Virus record (IMG/VR): IMGVR_UViG_3300046820_001905
Coordinates: 1-45,740 of that record
DNA length: 45,740 nt
From: a virus
Direction: 5' to 3' (one strand)
The position numbers and the translations under genes were made by a program. This document shows positions 9,001 through 16,089 of the stretch, one piece after another; the stretch's first letter is position 1; every line of letters begins with the position of its first letter. Under the pieces are notes generated by a model that worked only from the letters and a program-made list of their open reading frames with translations, did no database searches and was not told where the DNA came from.

Positions 9001-10937
9001 GCAGTTACTGTGTTACCAGAAGAAGTTGCTGTAGGAGTAAAGTTAGTGCTCGAAGCAACGTTGGCTGTTGGGATTACAATAAAGTCTCTTTCCTGTACAT
9101 CATTCAAAGTTGATGATGGAGTGTAATTCCACTCTTCAGGATCTGTTAGAGAGATCTGGCCAATACCCGACGTTGCAAATGTAACTAATGCCTTCTTTCT
9201 ATAAATGAATTGTTCATTATCAAAGAATTGTACTGAGCTAGCTCCTGAGGAGAATATCATCTGGTCATATGTTGTATCTCTCAACTCAGCTGTTGATAGA
9301 TATCCACCCAATACAATATCAGCTACACCAGTGCTGGTGTTACCGATAGATTTAACATTTCTGTTAAAGGAGAATGCAGGGTTCATCTTAACATCATAAA
9401 GATACGCTCTATAAACAGCATTAGCGGTACCAACAGTACCTGAATCATAAACTAGCGATCTAATTTTAGCTGTACCAATAGTAGATCCTGCAACAGTTGG
9501 AGCACCTCCAAAGTTATCAGTGACGTCACCAGCTGCTACACTTCTCAAATCAACAGTATTACCACTTGTAAAGTCAAAGAAGCCAAGCATTTCTTTAACA
9601 TACACGAAGTTACCAAAGTTCGTACTAATTGATTGTGTTGTGCTTACTGCAGTGTTCGTAGCTTTTCTTAACGGCTTTTTAATTACGTCAGCAACATTTA
9701 CTCTCTTACCCTTGACATAACCGGTTCCTGGTCCAACAACTAGTTTCAGATGTGTTGAGTTAGCAGATTCCGTATATACTTTGAATGGGCGTACAACATA
9801 GTCACCACTTTCTTCTGACGTTCTCAACGCCATTGCTTCACCAACAGAATTAAACTGTGTATCTGTCTTACGTCTTGTAACTCTACCCTCTTCAAATTCT
9901 AAGACAGAGAAGAAGTCTGTATTGCTTCCTGCATCTACTGTTGGAATTGACACGAGCTTAGGTGTCAGTTTGAGTCTATGTGCACCTGGAGCTGTATAGT
10001 TTGAATATCCCTGTGCATTGTCAAGTAGTGATACATCAATACTTGAATTTACCACACTCTCTAAAGTTGTGAATCCAACTGATACCTGATCAGGTGAATT
10101 TGTATACTTGCCAGCAATAGCAACCTGGTCTTCAACTCTAACAAAGTGACCTTTTTGGTATATTATACCATCTGTAACAGAAACAGCACATCCAGTACCA
10201 ATACCGTTACCAAAGCTATTATTTGCTACTGTTACCTGAGCAACAAAGTTCTCTACAGAAAGAGTAGCACCAACACCAGCATCGGATGTAATTTCAGCTG
10301 TTGCACCTAATGTATATCCAGAACCAGCTGTAAACAGATCAACTTGTCTAACAACGCCGTTAGCATATGTGACTACGTTTGCAATAGCACCGGTACCTTG
10401 AGCAGCTGTAATTACAACTACGTCACTGTTAGTATAACCACCACCACCGGAAAGAACATTAATTCTTTGTAAAGGATATGTCTTTTGATATATTGTGAGT
10501 ACATCATTTACAGCAAAGGTTTTCTTACCTGCATCGCCAGTTGTGCTGTATTTCACATACAGTGTGCATAGATCAGGAGCTTGAGTCTCAAGGCCTTGAA
10601 CCTGATTTACAATTTCACCTTTAAGATTGCTACTATCAGTTACGTAGCAATTGGCATAGTCTGAAACATTTACACTATAGCCATCGCCCTGGAGATCGCG
10701 AATCTTTACGTAGTTGTAATTATAGTCAAAGCTAAGACCGCAACCTTTAATAATAGTTCCAGCTTCGTATATGTTGTCACCAAATCTTTGAACTTGGTTC
10801 TGAAGGATAGTCTGGAGCTGAGTTAGCTCTCTGGCTTGGACAGGGACAGCTGGACGGAAAAGAACTTTATGGAAGTTCTTATCATCGCTGTAATCATCAT
10901 AATATGGAAAGACGTTGAAGTTAGTATTTAAAGCCAT
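3024..10937 (-). CDS. Giant DUF4815-type baseplate/tail structural protein with three tandem Hint domains
   Basis: A 2637-residue protein, the largest gene in the window. It has a good ribosome site (GAGGG, 4 bases before ATG). The N-terminus (NVFPYYDDYSDDKNFHKVLF, then PVQARELTQLQTILQNQ) matches the DUF4815 family of T4-like cyanophage structural proteins. Residues ~160-230 carry Gly-rich G-(S/G)-G-Y-T repeats also seen in gp8. Residues 1432-1903 hold three consecutive Hint domains, listed separately. Directly after them comes DPLAQTF, which I associate with the continuing structural region of this family. The C-terminal part has beta-rich modules with a G-x-G-T-x-F motif shared with gp7. 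It sits between gp8 and the fibre, where T4 has gp9-gp12, so a baseplate-to-fibre connector role is likely. Self-processing by the Hint domains would split it, but this is untested. Confidence 0.85.
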   Translation of the reverse strand: MALNTNFNVFPYYDDYSDDKNFHKVLFRPAVPVQARELTQLQTILQNQVQRFGDNIYEAGTIIKGCGLSFDYNYNYVKIRDLQGDGYSVNVSDYANCYVTDSSNLKGEIVNQVQGLETQAPDLCTLYVKYSTTGDAGKKTFAVNDVLTIYQKTYPLQRINVLSGGGGYTNSDVVVITAAQGTGAIANVVTYANGVVRQVDLFTAGSGYTLGATAEITSDAGVGATLSVENFVAQVTVANNSFGNGIGTGCAVSVTDGIIYQKGHFVRVEDQVAIAGKYTNSPDQVSVGFTTLESVVNSSIDVSLLDNAQGYSNYTAPGAHRLKLTPKLVSIPTVDAGSNTDFFSVLEFEEGRVTRRKTDTQFNSVGEAMALRTSEESGDYVVRPFKVYTESANSTHLKLVVGPGTGYVKGKRVNVADVIKKPLRKATNTAVSTTQSISTNFGNFVYVKEMLGFFDFTSGNTVDLRSVAAGDVTDNFGGAPTVAGSTIGTAKIRSLVYDSGTVGTANAVYRAYLYDVKMNPAFSFNRNVKSIGNTSTGVADIVLGGYLSTAELRDTTYDQMIFSSGASSVQFFDNEQFIYRKKALVTFATSGIGQISLTDPEEWNYTPSSTLNDVQERDFIVIPTANVASSTNFTPTATSSGNTVTASADITSLISVGDYVVFSSSASYFRVTAITSSTVFTVNGTTGPAASGATFKRAYPANIPVRLDRGSANVSIDSSGKVASIYLGTGTSGSATFTVLCNVKIDGATPKTKTVNKDIFAKISNTSIAAATNGPWCLGIPDVFEIQGVYVGTGSSYADPATAANRLADFELLSGQTDNIYGLSYLRKKPGSTLSITTNTNLVVKLSCFTHGSGYYISTESYPVDDASATLPSNRIRTEQIPFYNSQRTGKYYNLRDVLDFRPMVANTVALATSAASAVAVTSNTETLTGTLIYPAPNETFQADITYYLKRIDRVVIDSSSNVRIIEGVPGNDPSPPRPPENTMTLGTVYIPPYPSLAPDTALSAARNEYSTLVKHDQVRNYTMQDIKQIEDRISRIEYYSLLNTLEQSTKDLVIPSEANSAISRFKNGFFVDPFNNYDIANPNSPEFLITIDTKNSTARPNIKKRVVDLQVNAAASSNVTTTGELALINYSHKTFIDQPAATKFRNLAQMFWKFKGSMELFPKYDNFYDTNQTSVNVTVDLASALAAQTTAINKALAAAKVTATVSSTTGNWATTSTGGGVANQARTVTSNVATTTQSIVPNGTKSEIQQVGNFVTDFGLNIYIRAQWVSFVALGLRPNSEHWVFFDKENFQSRAVPATIRDKDAFFSSGSRLGFVANETVDFSGNAGDPLITDSDGVLAGAFYIPAGSYYVGERQVTIADVYDIDDFDPAVSSAVSQFNAYNFYKDKSSVTLTTKTPESYTNISNTTFSTTTSTETRQVALPPPPAPAVCFVPGTQITMADGSKKAIELVKVGEKLIGKDGEINTVLECLPSALGERKLVSLNGSVPFMTNDHPVYMQDGTWKSVNPEGTKSRYVKLSDWNIGKLEVGDTIQTQDGTGFKITSIDEIPGDPATALHNFSLDGNHTYTAFDLIVHNKCFVAGTKVLMADKTLKNIEDVSPGEVLIGKDGNENKVLKLHRPQLGSFDHDLPHDLRLASINNGEFAVSEDHMFYTTDGWKTPTVAMCKIIHKYTLEAEGFEITQLNVGDKIVTDTGDTVTVTSIEFKNDDPNTQLYNFYLDGNRTYHVKMQGSEDVMLVHNKCFIKGTEVLLRDGTWKNIEDVDIGEELLGKEGTSNKVQEFHRPLLGVNDHWLPKPQRMVSINGSEYATSEDHMFMSNRGWVAPDAESCKLIHAETIRKEGMEITDMMVGDELITSDGSTLKVRSIDFRSDDPDLQLYNFVLSGNKTYHVRMKGIDDFTLVHNKDPLAQTFNVNTSDAADGVFITKIDLYFKSKDDVRGVTVQIRETDSGVPSPRILGKRFMSSNQIDVSSTGSIATTVVFPTPVYVKSGQEYCVVLIPDGYNPNYQLWTAELGSTDVANTAIVSNKNWGSGVLFLSSNDTVWTPYQGEDIKMTVYTAEFTKTEATLAFENEPYEFVTIANTSGAFSSREEIAQKANNYLGSMITANTSNSRILTTSSLSSSLSIGDYVMLVYANTTSAKSGTITVASTSTTVVNGTGTDFVTEYSPGDYLLCYVNSSAYFVREVVSVANTTYMNVDAPFLAAVSANTHAGLDNVMYQITSVSSVNSTSFTIKDRPTQVVSGSSGLYGAVMKVVRGTIDSTEDNNSLIIKNSSAANSSFKLEVGSLLVGEDSKATATISSIDDISVNYTETHVSDIRPPGTSIVYTQDIDAADGSSTSNTAMIDGISNKLNYLAEIKSRTNEITSGSKSYKLFAHLERSATFPSVGPGVDIIPASVVTLTNQVNNDSTNENTRYGSAQARYISKKIILSDGLDAEDLKVYVTAYKPTLSQILVYAKIASNDDTSVFEDLDWTLLKQDTDSNLYSDSLDESDYKEFQYSFKLTPPSTTLAGVATSSSNTTITGSGTSFNSSLVANDVIKVVRETETNYDVAVVDAVTNATHFTVKSNTSFSSVCSIEKVTQPQAAFKYNKESNIVSYFDKGLGRHSTYKVFAVKVVLLSSTSVYTPILKDIRALAVSV
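5229..6644 (-). other. Three head-to-tail Hint (intein-like) domains inside the DUF4815-type protein
   Basis: Residues 1432-1903 of the host protein. Each unit starts with Cys (C1432 CFVPGT, C1579 CFVAGT, C1742 CFIKGT). Each has a block-B type (T/S)-x-D-H motif (TNDH with H1495, SEDH with H1650, SEDH with H1813). Each ends in V-H-N followed by Lys (HN at 1576-1577, 1739-1740, 1902-1903). Lengths are about 146, 162 and 162 residues, too short for a homing endonuclease, and no LAGLIDADG-like motif is seen. The Lys after each HN is not the Cys/Ser/Thr needed for standard splicing. In the first two joints the next residue is the Cys of the following unit. Units 2 and 3 resemble each other more than unit 1, suggesting a recent duplication. 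Confidence 0.85.
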
Positions 10938-10948
10938 TTATCCCTCTA

Positions 10949-13219
10949 TTAGAATTCAAGAATAAGTCTGAATGTTTCTGTTTGATCTGTTGTTTTGGTG
11001 ATTGGACTAAAATTCTCAATGTATATAACATCACCCGAATTTTTAACCAGATCTGGTTCGGTTGTATCTGATATGATAAACCTAGCAAGTGATGTGTTTC
11101 CATTAATATATCTATTAGTACCACCAGAAGTCTTTGTGATTGTACCTTTTTTATTTATAAGCTTCACAACAGAGCTATTTGCAAAATATACGTATCCGTT
11201 ACCGTTTGCATCTTGTGTAGCGAGCTCATCTTCAAGGAAGCCTTCTACTGTCTGAAGACCACCTGTAAGCGTAAGGGTTTGGTCAAAGTATGTATCTGGT
11301 TGATCAGCAGCAGTGATACGAGCAGTGTATCCAGATGAATTACCATATAGCAGGGCATATGAACCGTTACTTGATGTGAATATACCGTGTACATTTGACA
11401 ACGTCACTTGGCTGGTATTAGCAACCTCAACAGTTCCATATGCACGTAAATCTTTATCTGTATCTAATACAATAGCTGCAGTAGCAGTTTGACCAACTAC
11501 AAAGTGACCGCTTTCTGTAACTCCGGCTGTTAGGTTGATTGCTGAACCATTAAGCGTTGATGATAACTTGATACCAGTAGAATTTGCACTGACAGTATAA
11601 TACAATGAGTTATTTGTAAGTCCTGAAATTGCAGTGTTACCAGCTGATGTATAGTATCTTACTATGTCATTGTTTTGGAATACACTGTTAGATATAGCAA
11701 TAAAATCATTAGTATTACTTACACCTGTGTTTCCATTGAACGATATTTCCTGAGGAGGCGATATCTCTACATTTGCAGTTAGATATCCAGTACCACTTTT
11801 TGATAGTACAGCTGTGCTAATTCTACCCGTGGAGTTAGAAACACCATACGCATTAGCATCCGATACGTTTGTACCAGTAATAACAATAGATGCATTTGAT
11901 CTGTAACCAGATCCAGGATTAATTATTACTATACCAGCAACTGGTGAACCAGTGCTTTGAGAAACACGCTCTCCTGGTGAGAATAATCCTGACGTGTTAC
12001 TAAGAGTTAACACTACTCTATTGAATGTAGGATCTCTAAGTAGTCCGACTACTCTGAAATCATTTTCATCCAGCACCTTGCCATCAGCAAGATTGCTGTC
12101 AAAGGTAGAGCTCATACAGACATACTTGCAACCTAACTCTTCTGCTGGATCACTTCCATGACCTCCAACAGGACTAATTATAACCTTAGATATAGCACCA
12201 CCATCATCTCCAATAACACCCGTGTTACCAGAAATAGAAGCAGAGGCATAGGTGTACCCACTTCCTCTCTCAGTTATTTCAATTGAGTATATTGTATTAC
12301 TAACACTATTAACAAGTGCGCGTGCCTGCGCCCCTGTACCATCTCCTGTTATAGTTATAAGAGGAGATATCTCATATGAGGATGAATCAGTTGGCTCTAT
12401 GTCAAACGGCTCAGCTACCACAACAATACGTTGGCTACCAATAATAGTATAACCAGAAATCTTACGCTGTTGACCAGCCCCAATACCAGCTACAATCTTC
12501 AATGCACTCTCATTATAGAAGTTAGTATTTGTAGATGCATTAGCAGGATCAATGGAATATGCTAGAGGGTTACCTCTTGTTCCAATTTCTTGCAAAATAC
12601 CATTTGCATAAGCTATGTAATTATTTCCACCATTAGTGACTTGGATATTATCTATAGATCCATTGATAGCATTTGCGACCACGGTAGGGTCTGAATACAC
12701 AGGAATATAACCTGGTGTTGTAAACTTATTATATTGAACAGGAGTGATTGGATACAGATACTTCCACTGATACCCATCTGCAGTGAAATAGAAATCATCA
12801 CTTGGTGATGTAGCTAAAAAGCTAGGGGCTGTTGTTGATGGCGCTCCGTTATTATTGTCTAAGCACTTAAACACACTGTACTGCGATCCATCGTCAACGA
12901 CTGTGTAGAATTTTGTTTCAAACATATCCGAATCATCGTGGGTATATTTGTCATACACAGTACCGGTAGTCCACTCATACTTCTTCACCATTCTTGCAAC
13001 ATCGGTGTATTCAATTCTTTTACCAAATATCATATTATTATAAGCATCAAAACTTACAGTCTCGTTGTTATCATATAATACAGGTGGATTATTATCATCT
13101 GGGAAAGCTACAGGGCGCCCAACAAACATATAATATATGTTGAAGCCAGGCTCTGTGAATGATTCAACGAAGTTATCTACATTGAATAATCTAAGGGTAT
13201 TTGCGATTAATTTACTCAT
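10949..13219 (-). CDS. 8: Baseplate wedge subunit, T4 gp8 type
   Basis: 756 residues. The first ~180 residues carry the gp8 signature: YYMFVGRP near the N-terminus, then NPPVLYDN, MVKKYEWTTGTVYDKY, SVFKCLDNNNGAPST and DGYQWKYLYPITP. T4 gp8 is about 334 residues, so this version carries ~400 extra residues. These are Gly/Ser/Asn-rich repeats (RGSGYT, NPGSGY, SGTGY) and, at residues ~491-573, a module found twice in the fibre gene. The extra part probably decorates the baseplate edge (inference). The start overlaps the gp7 stop by 4 bases (ATGA), implying coupled translation. Confidence 0.85.
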   Translation of the reverse strand: MSKLIANTLRLFNVDNFVESFTEPGFNIYYMFVGRPVAFPDDNNPPVLYDNNETVSFDAYNNMIFGKRIEYTDVARMVKKYEWTTGTVYDKYTHDDSDMFETKFYTVVDDGSQYSVFKCLDNNNGAPSTTAPSFLATSPSDDFYFTADGYQWKYLYPITPVQYNKFTTPGYIPVYSDPTVVANAINGSIDNIQVTNGGNNYIAYANGILQEIGTRGNPLAYSIDPANASTNTNFYNESALKIVAGIGAGQQRKISGYTIIGSQRIVVVAEPFDIEPTDSSSYEISPLITITGDGTGAQARALVNSVSNTIYSIEITERGSGYTYASASISGNTGVIGDDGGAISKVIISPVGGHGSDPAEELGCKYVCMSSTFDSNLADGKVLDENDFRVVGLLRDPTFNRVVLTLSNTSGLFSPGERVSQSTGSPVAGIVIINPGSGYRSNASIVITGTNVSDANAYGVSNSTGRISTAVLSKSGTGYLTANVEISPPQEISFNGNTGVSNTNDFIAISNSVFQNNDIVRYYTSAGNTAISGLTNNSLYYTVSANSTGIKLSSTLNGSAINLTAGVTESGHFVVGQTATAAIVLDTDKDLRAYGTVEVANTSQVTLSNVHGIFTSSNGSYALLYGNSSGYTARITAADQPDTYFDQTLTLTGGLQTVEGFLEDELATQDANGNGYVYFANSSVVKLINKKGTITKTSGGTNRYINGNTSLARFIISDTTEPDLVKNSGDVIYIENFSPITKTTDQTETFRLILEF
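11152..11159 (-). promoter_or_regulatory. Candidate T4-type late promoter box TATAAATA inside gp8
   Basis: An exact match to the T4 late consensus on the minus strand, about 215 bases before the start of the 2637-residue gene. It lies in coding sequence, and an 8-base AT-only match is expected by chance several times in a window this AT-rich. GATAAATA variants occur similarly inside coding sequence at 13403-13410 (before gp8), 17920-17927 (47 bases before gp6), 22901-22908 (78 bases before gp48) and, on the plus strand, 23177-23184 (89 bases before the gene at 23273). Confidence 0.25.
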
Positions 13220-16089
13220 GTTTCTATTAGTACACCATCTGTGTTTATACGGACATTTGCTGTAGAAGTTCTAACTACGGAACCAAATAACTTGGTACCA
13301 GCAACATGCGCTATTTGTTTGAGAGTATCTGCATAATCTTCTAAAGGCAGACTTGATTTAATTTGGTAAGAGTAAGTCTGGTAAAAATCACCATCGTGAA
13401 TGTATTTATCGCTGTTTAGAAAACCTCTAGTACTCTTGAAATAACCACTACCTACACCCTGCTTATTTAATCTTACAAAACCTGTTGCACTGGCTCCTGT
13501 TGGAGAAACAATCGTTATCAATTCATCATCTTCATATGCAAAACCAGAGTCAGTTACAGATACTGATTTAATAATTCCATTTGCAATCTCAGCAAAGGTA
13601 TTAACAACTGCATTATAGCCAACAAGAGGTGTAGATGGAACATTATCTACAAAAATAACATTAGCTGCTGCATTTGTAGTACCACCAACTATTACGAGGT
13701 CCTTTTCAATTACAGCACTGAGTGCTGTTGGTCTAGCAACAAGGGACTTCTCTGTAAGAGTATCAACAACAGATAGTACTTCTGAGTTTGCTGTGTACTG
13801 AATAGTATTCACTACAGCATTATTAACAAAGAAGTACAAGTTTGCAGGTTTAATTACTGCAACACCATTTGCCTTAAATACAGTATTGGATGTTATCCCC
13901 ACAGCATTAGATGTCAACGTCAGCAACGTGTTATTCGTAACGCTATTAACTCTGAAAATAAAATCACTACCACTGAACTTGATAAATGATCCACTACTCA
14001 AATCTGATGAGAATGTGGTACCAACACCTACAACATTAGCACTTGTTGAATTGGCACTTGCTGTACCAGTGATTGCAGAACTTAGTGTTGAATTTACAAA
14101 TGTATTATTTGTTAGTATTCTAAAAAATGATGTGTTACCAGTGACAACTCTTCCATATGCTATAGTGCCACCATTGATCTGATTAATAATATCATTATCT
14201 TGTGGGGGAATTACAGATCCTTTAACTGTCAAGTCTGCAGATGGTTTAGTAGTAACCTGTGTTATAAACTCACCAGGTATAAATGTGCTTGATGTTAGTT
14301 TATTCAGTCTTATATACTGATCACGGATTTCATATCTGGTAGTATATGGATCTTTAAAGACTGTAAATGGTTTAAAGTTATATCCACCACCAGGGTTTAT
14401 ACCACCAATAGATATTACTGTTCCAATATTATAGTTTTCATAGTTAAGTGTTGATCCAATTGTTGATGATATATTAGCTTCTGGGTCGTTAGGTAATCCA
14501 AATGACAGAGCATTCAGATTAACTGCTCTATAGTCTTTAATCTTATCGGTATTAATAACAATGGTGTCCACTGCCTTGAAAGCACCTAATTTGTACGCAG
14601 CATTTTGACCAACACCAACGAAGTACAAGTTGGCTGTGATGCCAGAAGCGCTTCCGACAATATAGTTACCTAAATTAGCAGTAAATGTACCTGATGTATT
14701 CTGAATACCAAGAACAATACTATTACCACCAAGTACTGTACCATTTGCCGTTCTATCAGTGACGTTAAATATTGTTGCAGATGTTCCACCTATTAATGTT
14801 GCATTAACAAAGTTACCGCTATTAACCATGACCTGAATGGATCCATTAGCAATAACTACTGTATTTGCAACAAGGTTGGGAGCTGCGCTATCAATAACCA
14901 ACTGGGAGTTACTGGTTATAGTTACGACCCTGAAAAAAGTATTTGATGCCGAAAACTTTATGTAGTTGTTAACCACAAGCTCGGAAGTGAACTTGGTACC
15001 TCTACCAGTAACAAGCGTTGCATTAGCAACTGCGTTGACAGATAAAACACCCGATATCTCTTGCTGGTTGACGCCAACAATCGTACCTGTAGCAACATTA
15101 GCTGTACTATTTGATCCTACAATATTGGCACCCAATTCAAATTGAACATTGGCAGCATTGAAGGTCAGTGCAGCCATAGGCTGTGTAACTACCTCATCAG
15201 GAATGAAATACGTAATCTCAGTCTGAGTATTAGCTATATTTTCTATTCCAACTGTTTTATCTGCAGTAATTTCTACTGTATTTGATCCATAACAAGTACC
15301 ACCGTATAATAGCTGGAATGATATCTTACCTGTAGACTGCCCTATAGTGTTTACTCTAGCCTTACCTAATGTACCTCGTCCCTCAGAAATAATATCAACA
15401 ATATCACCTTCGAAGAAGTCTTTACCAGGACTATCAATAACAATTGAAGATAATGATCCTATAATTTTAGGTGCGTCAGTTAAGTTGTTATCACTTGTTA
15501 TATTTTCTAAGTACTGGAACCTACCATCGACATCGGAAATGATGAGAAGATCAAAAAACTTACCACCAATAGATCTTCTACTAGAGCTTTCAACAAACGC
15601 AGTAGCACCTGATGAAGATCCAGTAATTATTTTACCGACAAAAGTAGCGTTTTTAGGAGATACGGATACTTCTAGGTAAGTTGGAACACTCCACTCTCCA
15701 TCTGATGTTCTAATAACATCTGAACCAGGAAAGTAGGTCTGTACATCTGACTCATTATACAATTCTTTGAAAAGAAGCTTAGTACCTTGCTCTGTTCCTT
15801 TAGATCTATAAAAGTCTAAGGAATGCTTGATGTTAGATTTTACCTTGTCATTTACCAGAGGACCAGCAGCTACATACTTTTCTTTGAAGTGGACGAGGAA
15901 TCGATCAATTGTAGTATCAATATCTCTAAACTCAAGCAAGTTCCTCGAGAAGTAGATATCATTGTTTGTCTGCTGTGACCATCTATAGTATTCAGTAACA
16001 AACTCTATAAAGTTATCTCCCTGCTCCCTGTAGAATTCAGGAAACTGGTTCTTAATAAAAATGGCGATATTATCTTCTATTGTTTTCAT
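13216..16089 (-). CDS. 7: Baseplate wedge protein, gp7 type
   Basis: 957 residues, close to T4 gp7 (~1030). The N-terminus (FIKNQFPEFYREQGDNFIEF, then VTEYYRWSQQ, FLVHFKEKY, DFYRSKGTEQGTKLLFKELY) matches the gp7 of marine T4-like phages. The middle contains two copies of a beta-rich module with a G-x-G-T-x-F-x-S-(E/D)-L core (residues ~355-420 and ~682-755), which recurs in the DUF4815-type protein. The gene lies between gp6 and gp8 with ATGA overlaps on both sides, which is the T4 order 6-7-8. gp7 normally organises the wedge core together with the gp6 dimer. Confidence 0.8.
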   Translation of the reverse strand: MKTIEDNIAIFIKNQFPEFYREQGDNFIEFVTEYYRWSQQTNNDIYFSRNLLEFRDIDTTIDRFLVHFKEKYVAAGPLVNDKVKSNIKHSLDFYRSKGTEQGTKLLFKELYNESDVQTYFPGSDVIRTSDGEWSVPTYLEVSVSPKNATFVGKIITGSSSGATAFVESSSRRSIGGKFFDLLIISDVDGRFQYLENITSDNNLTDAPKIIGSLSSIVIDSPGKDFFEGDIVDIISEGRGTLGKARVNTIGQSTGKISFQLLYGGTCYGSNTVEITADKTVGIENIANTQTEITYFIPDEVVTQPMAALTFNAANVQFELGANIVGSNSTANVATGTIVGVNQQEISGVLSVNAVANATLVTGRGTKFTSELVVNNYIKFSASNTFFRVVTITSNSQLVIDSAAPNLVANTVVIANGSIQVMVNSGNFVNATLIGGTSATIFNVTDRTANGTVLGGNSIVLGIQNTSGTFTANLGNYIVGSASGITANLYFVGVGQNAAYKLGAFKAVDTIVINTDKIKDYRAVNLNALSFGLPNDPEANISSTIGSTLNYENYNIGTVISIGGINPGGGYNFKPFTVFKDPYTTRYEIRDQYIRLNKLTSSTFIPGEFITQVTTKPSADLTVKGSVIPPQDNDIINQINGGTIAYGRVVTGNTSFFRILTNNTFVNSTLSSAITGTASANSTSANVVGVGTTFSSDLSSGSFIKFSGSDFIFRVNSVTNNTLLTLTSNAVGITSNTVFKANGVAVIKPANLYFFVNNAVVNTIQYTANSEVLSVVDTLTEKSLVARPTALSAVIEKDLVIVGGTTNAAANVIFVDNVPSTPLVGYNAVVNTFAEIANGIIKSVSVTDSGFAYEDDELITIVSPTGASATGFVRLNKQGVGSGYFKSTRGFLNSDKYIHDGDFYQTYSYQIKSSLPLEDYADTLKQIAHVAGTKLFGSVVRTSTANVRINTDGVLIET

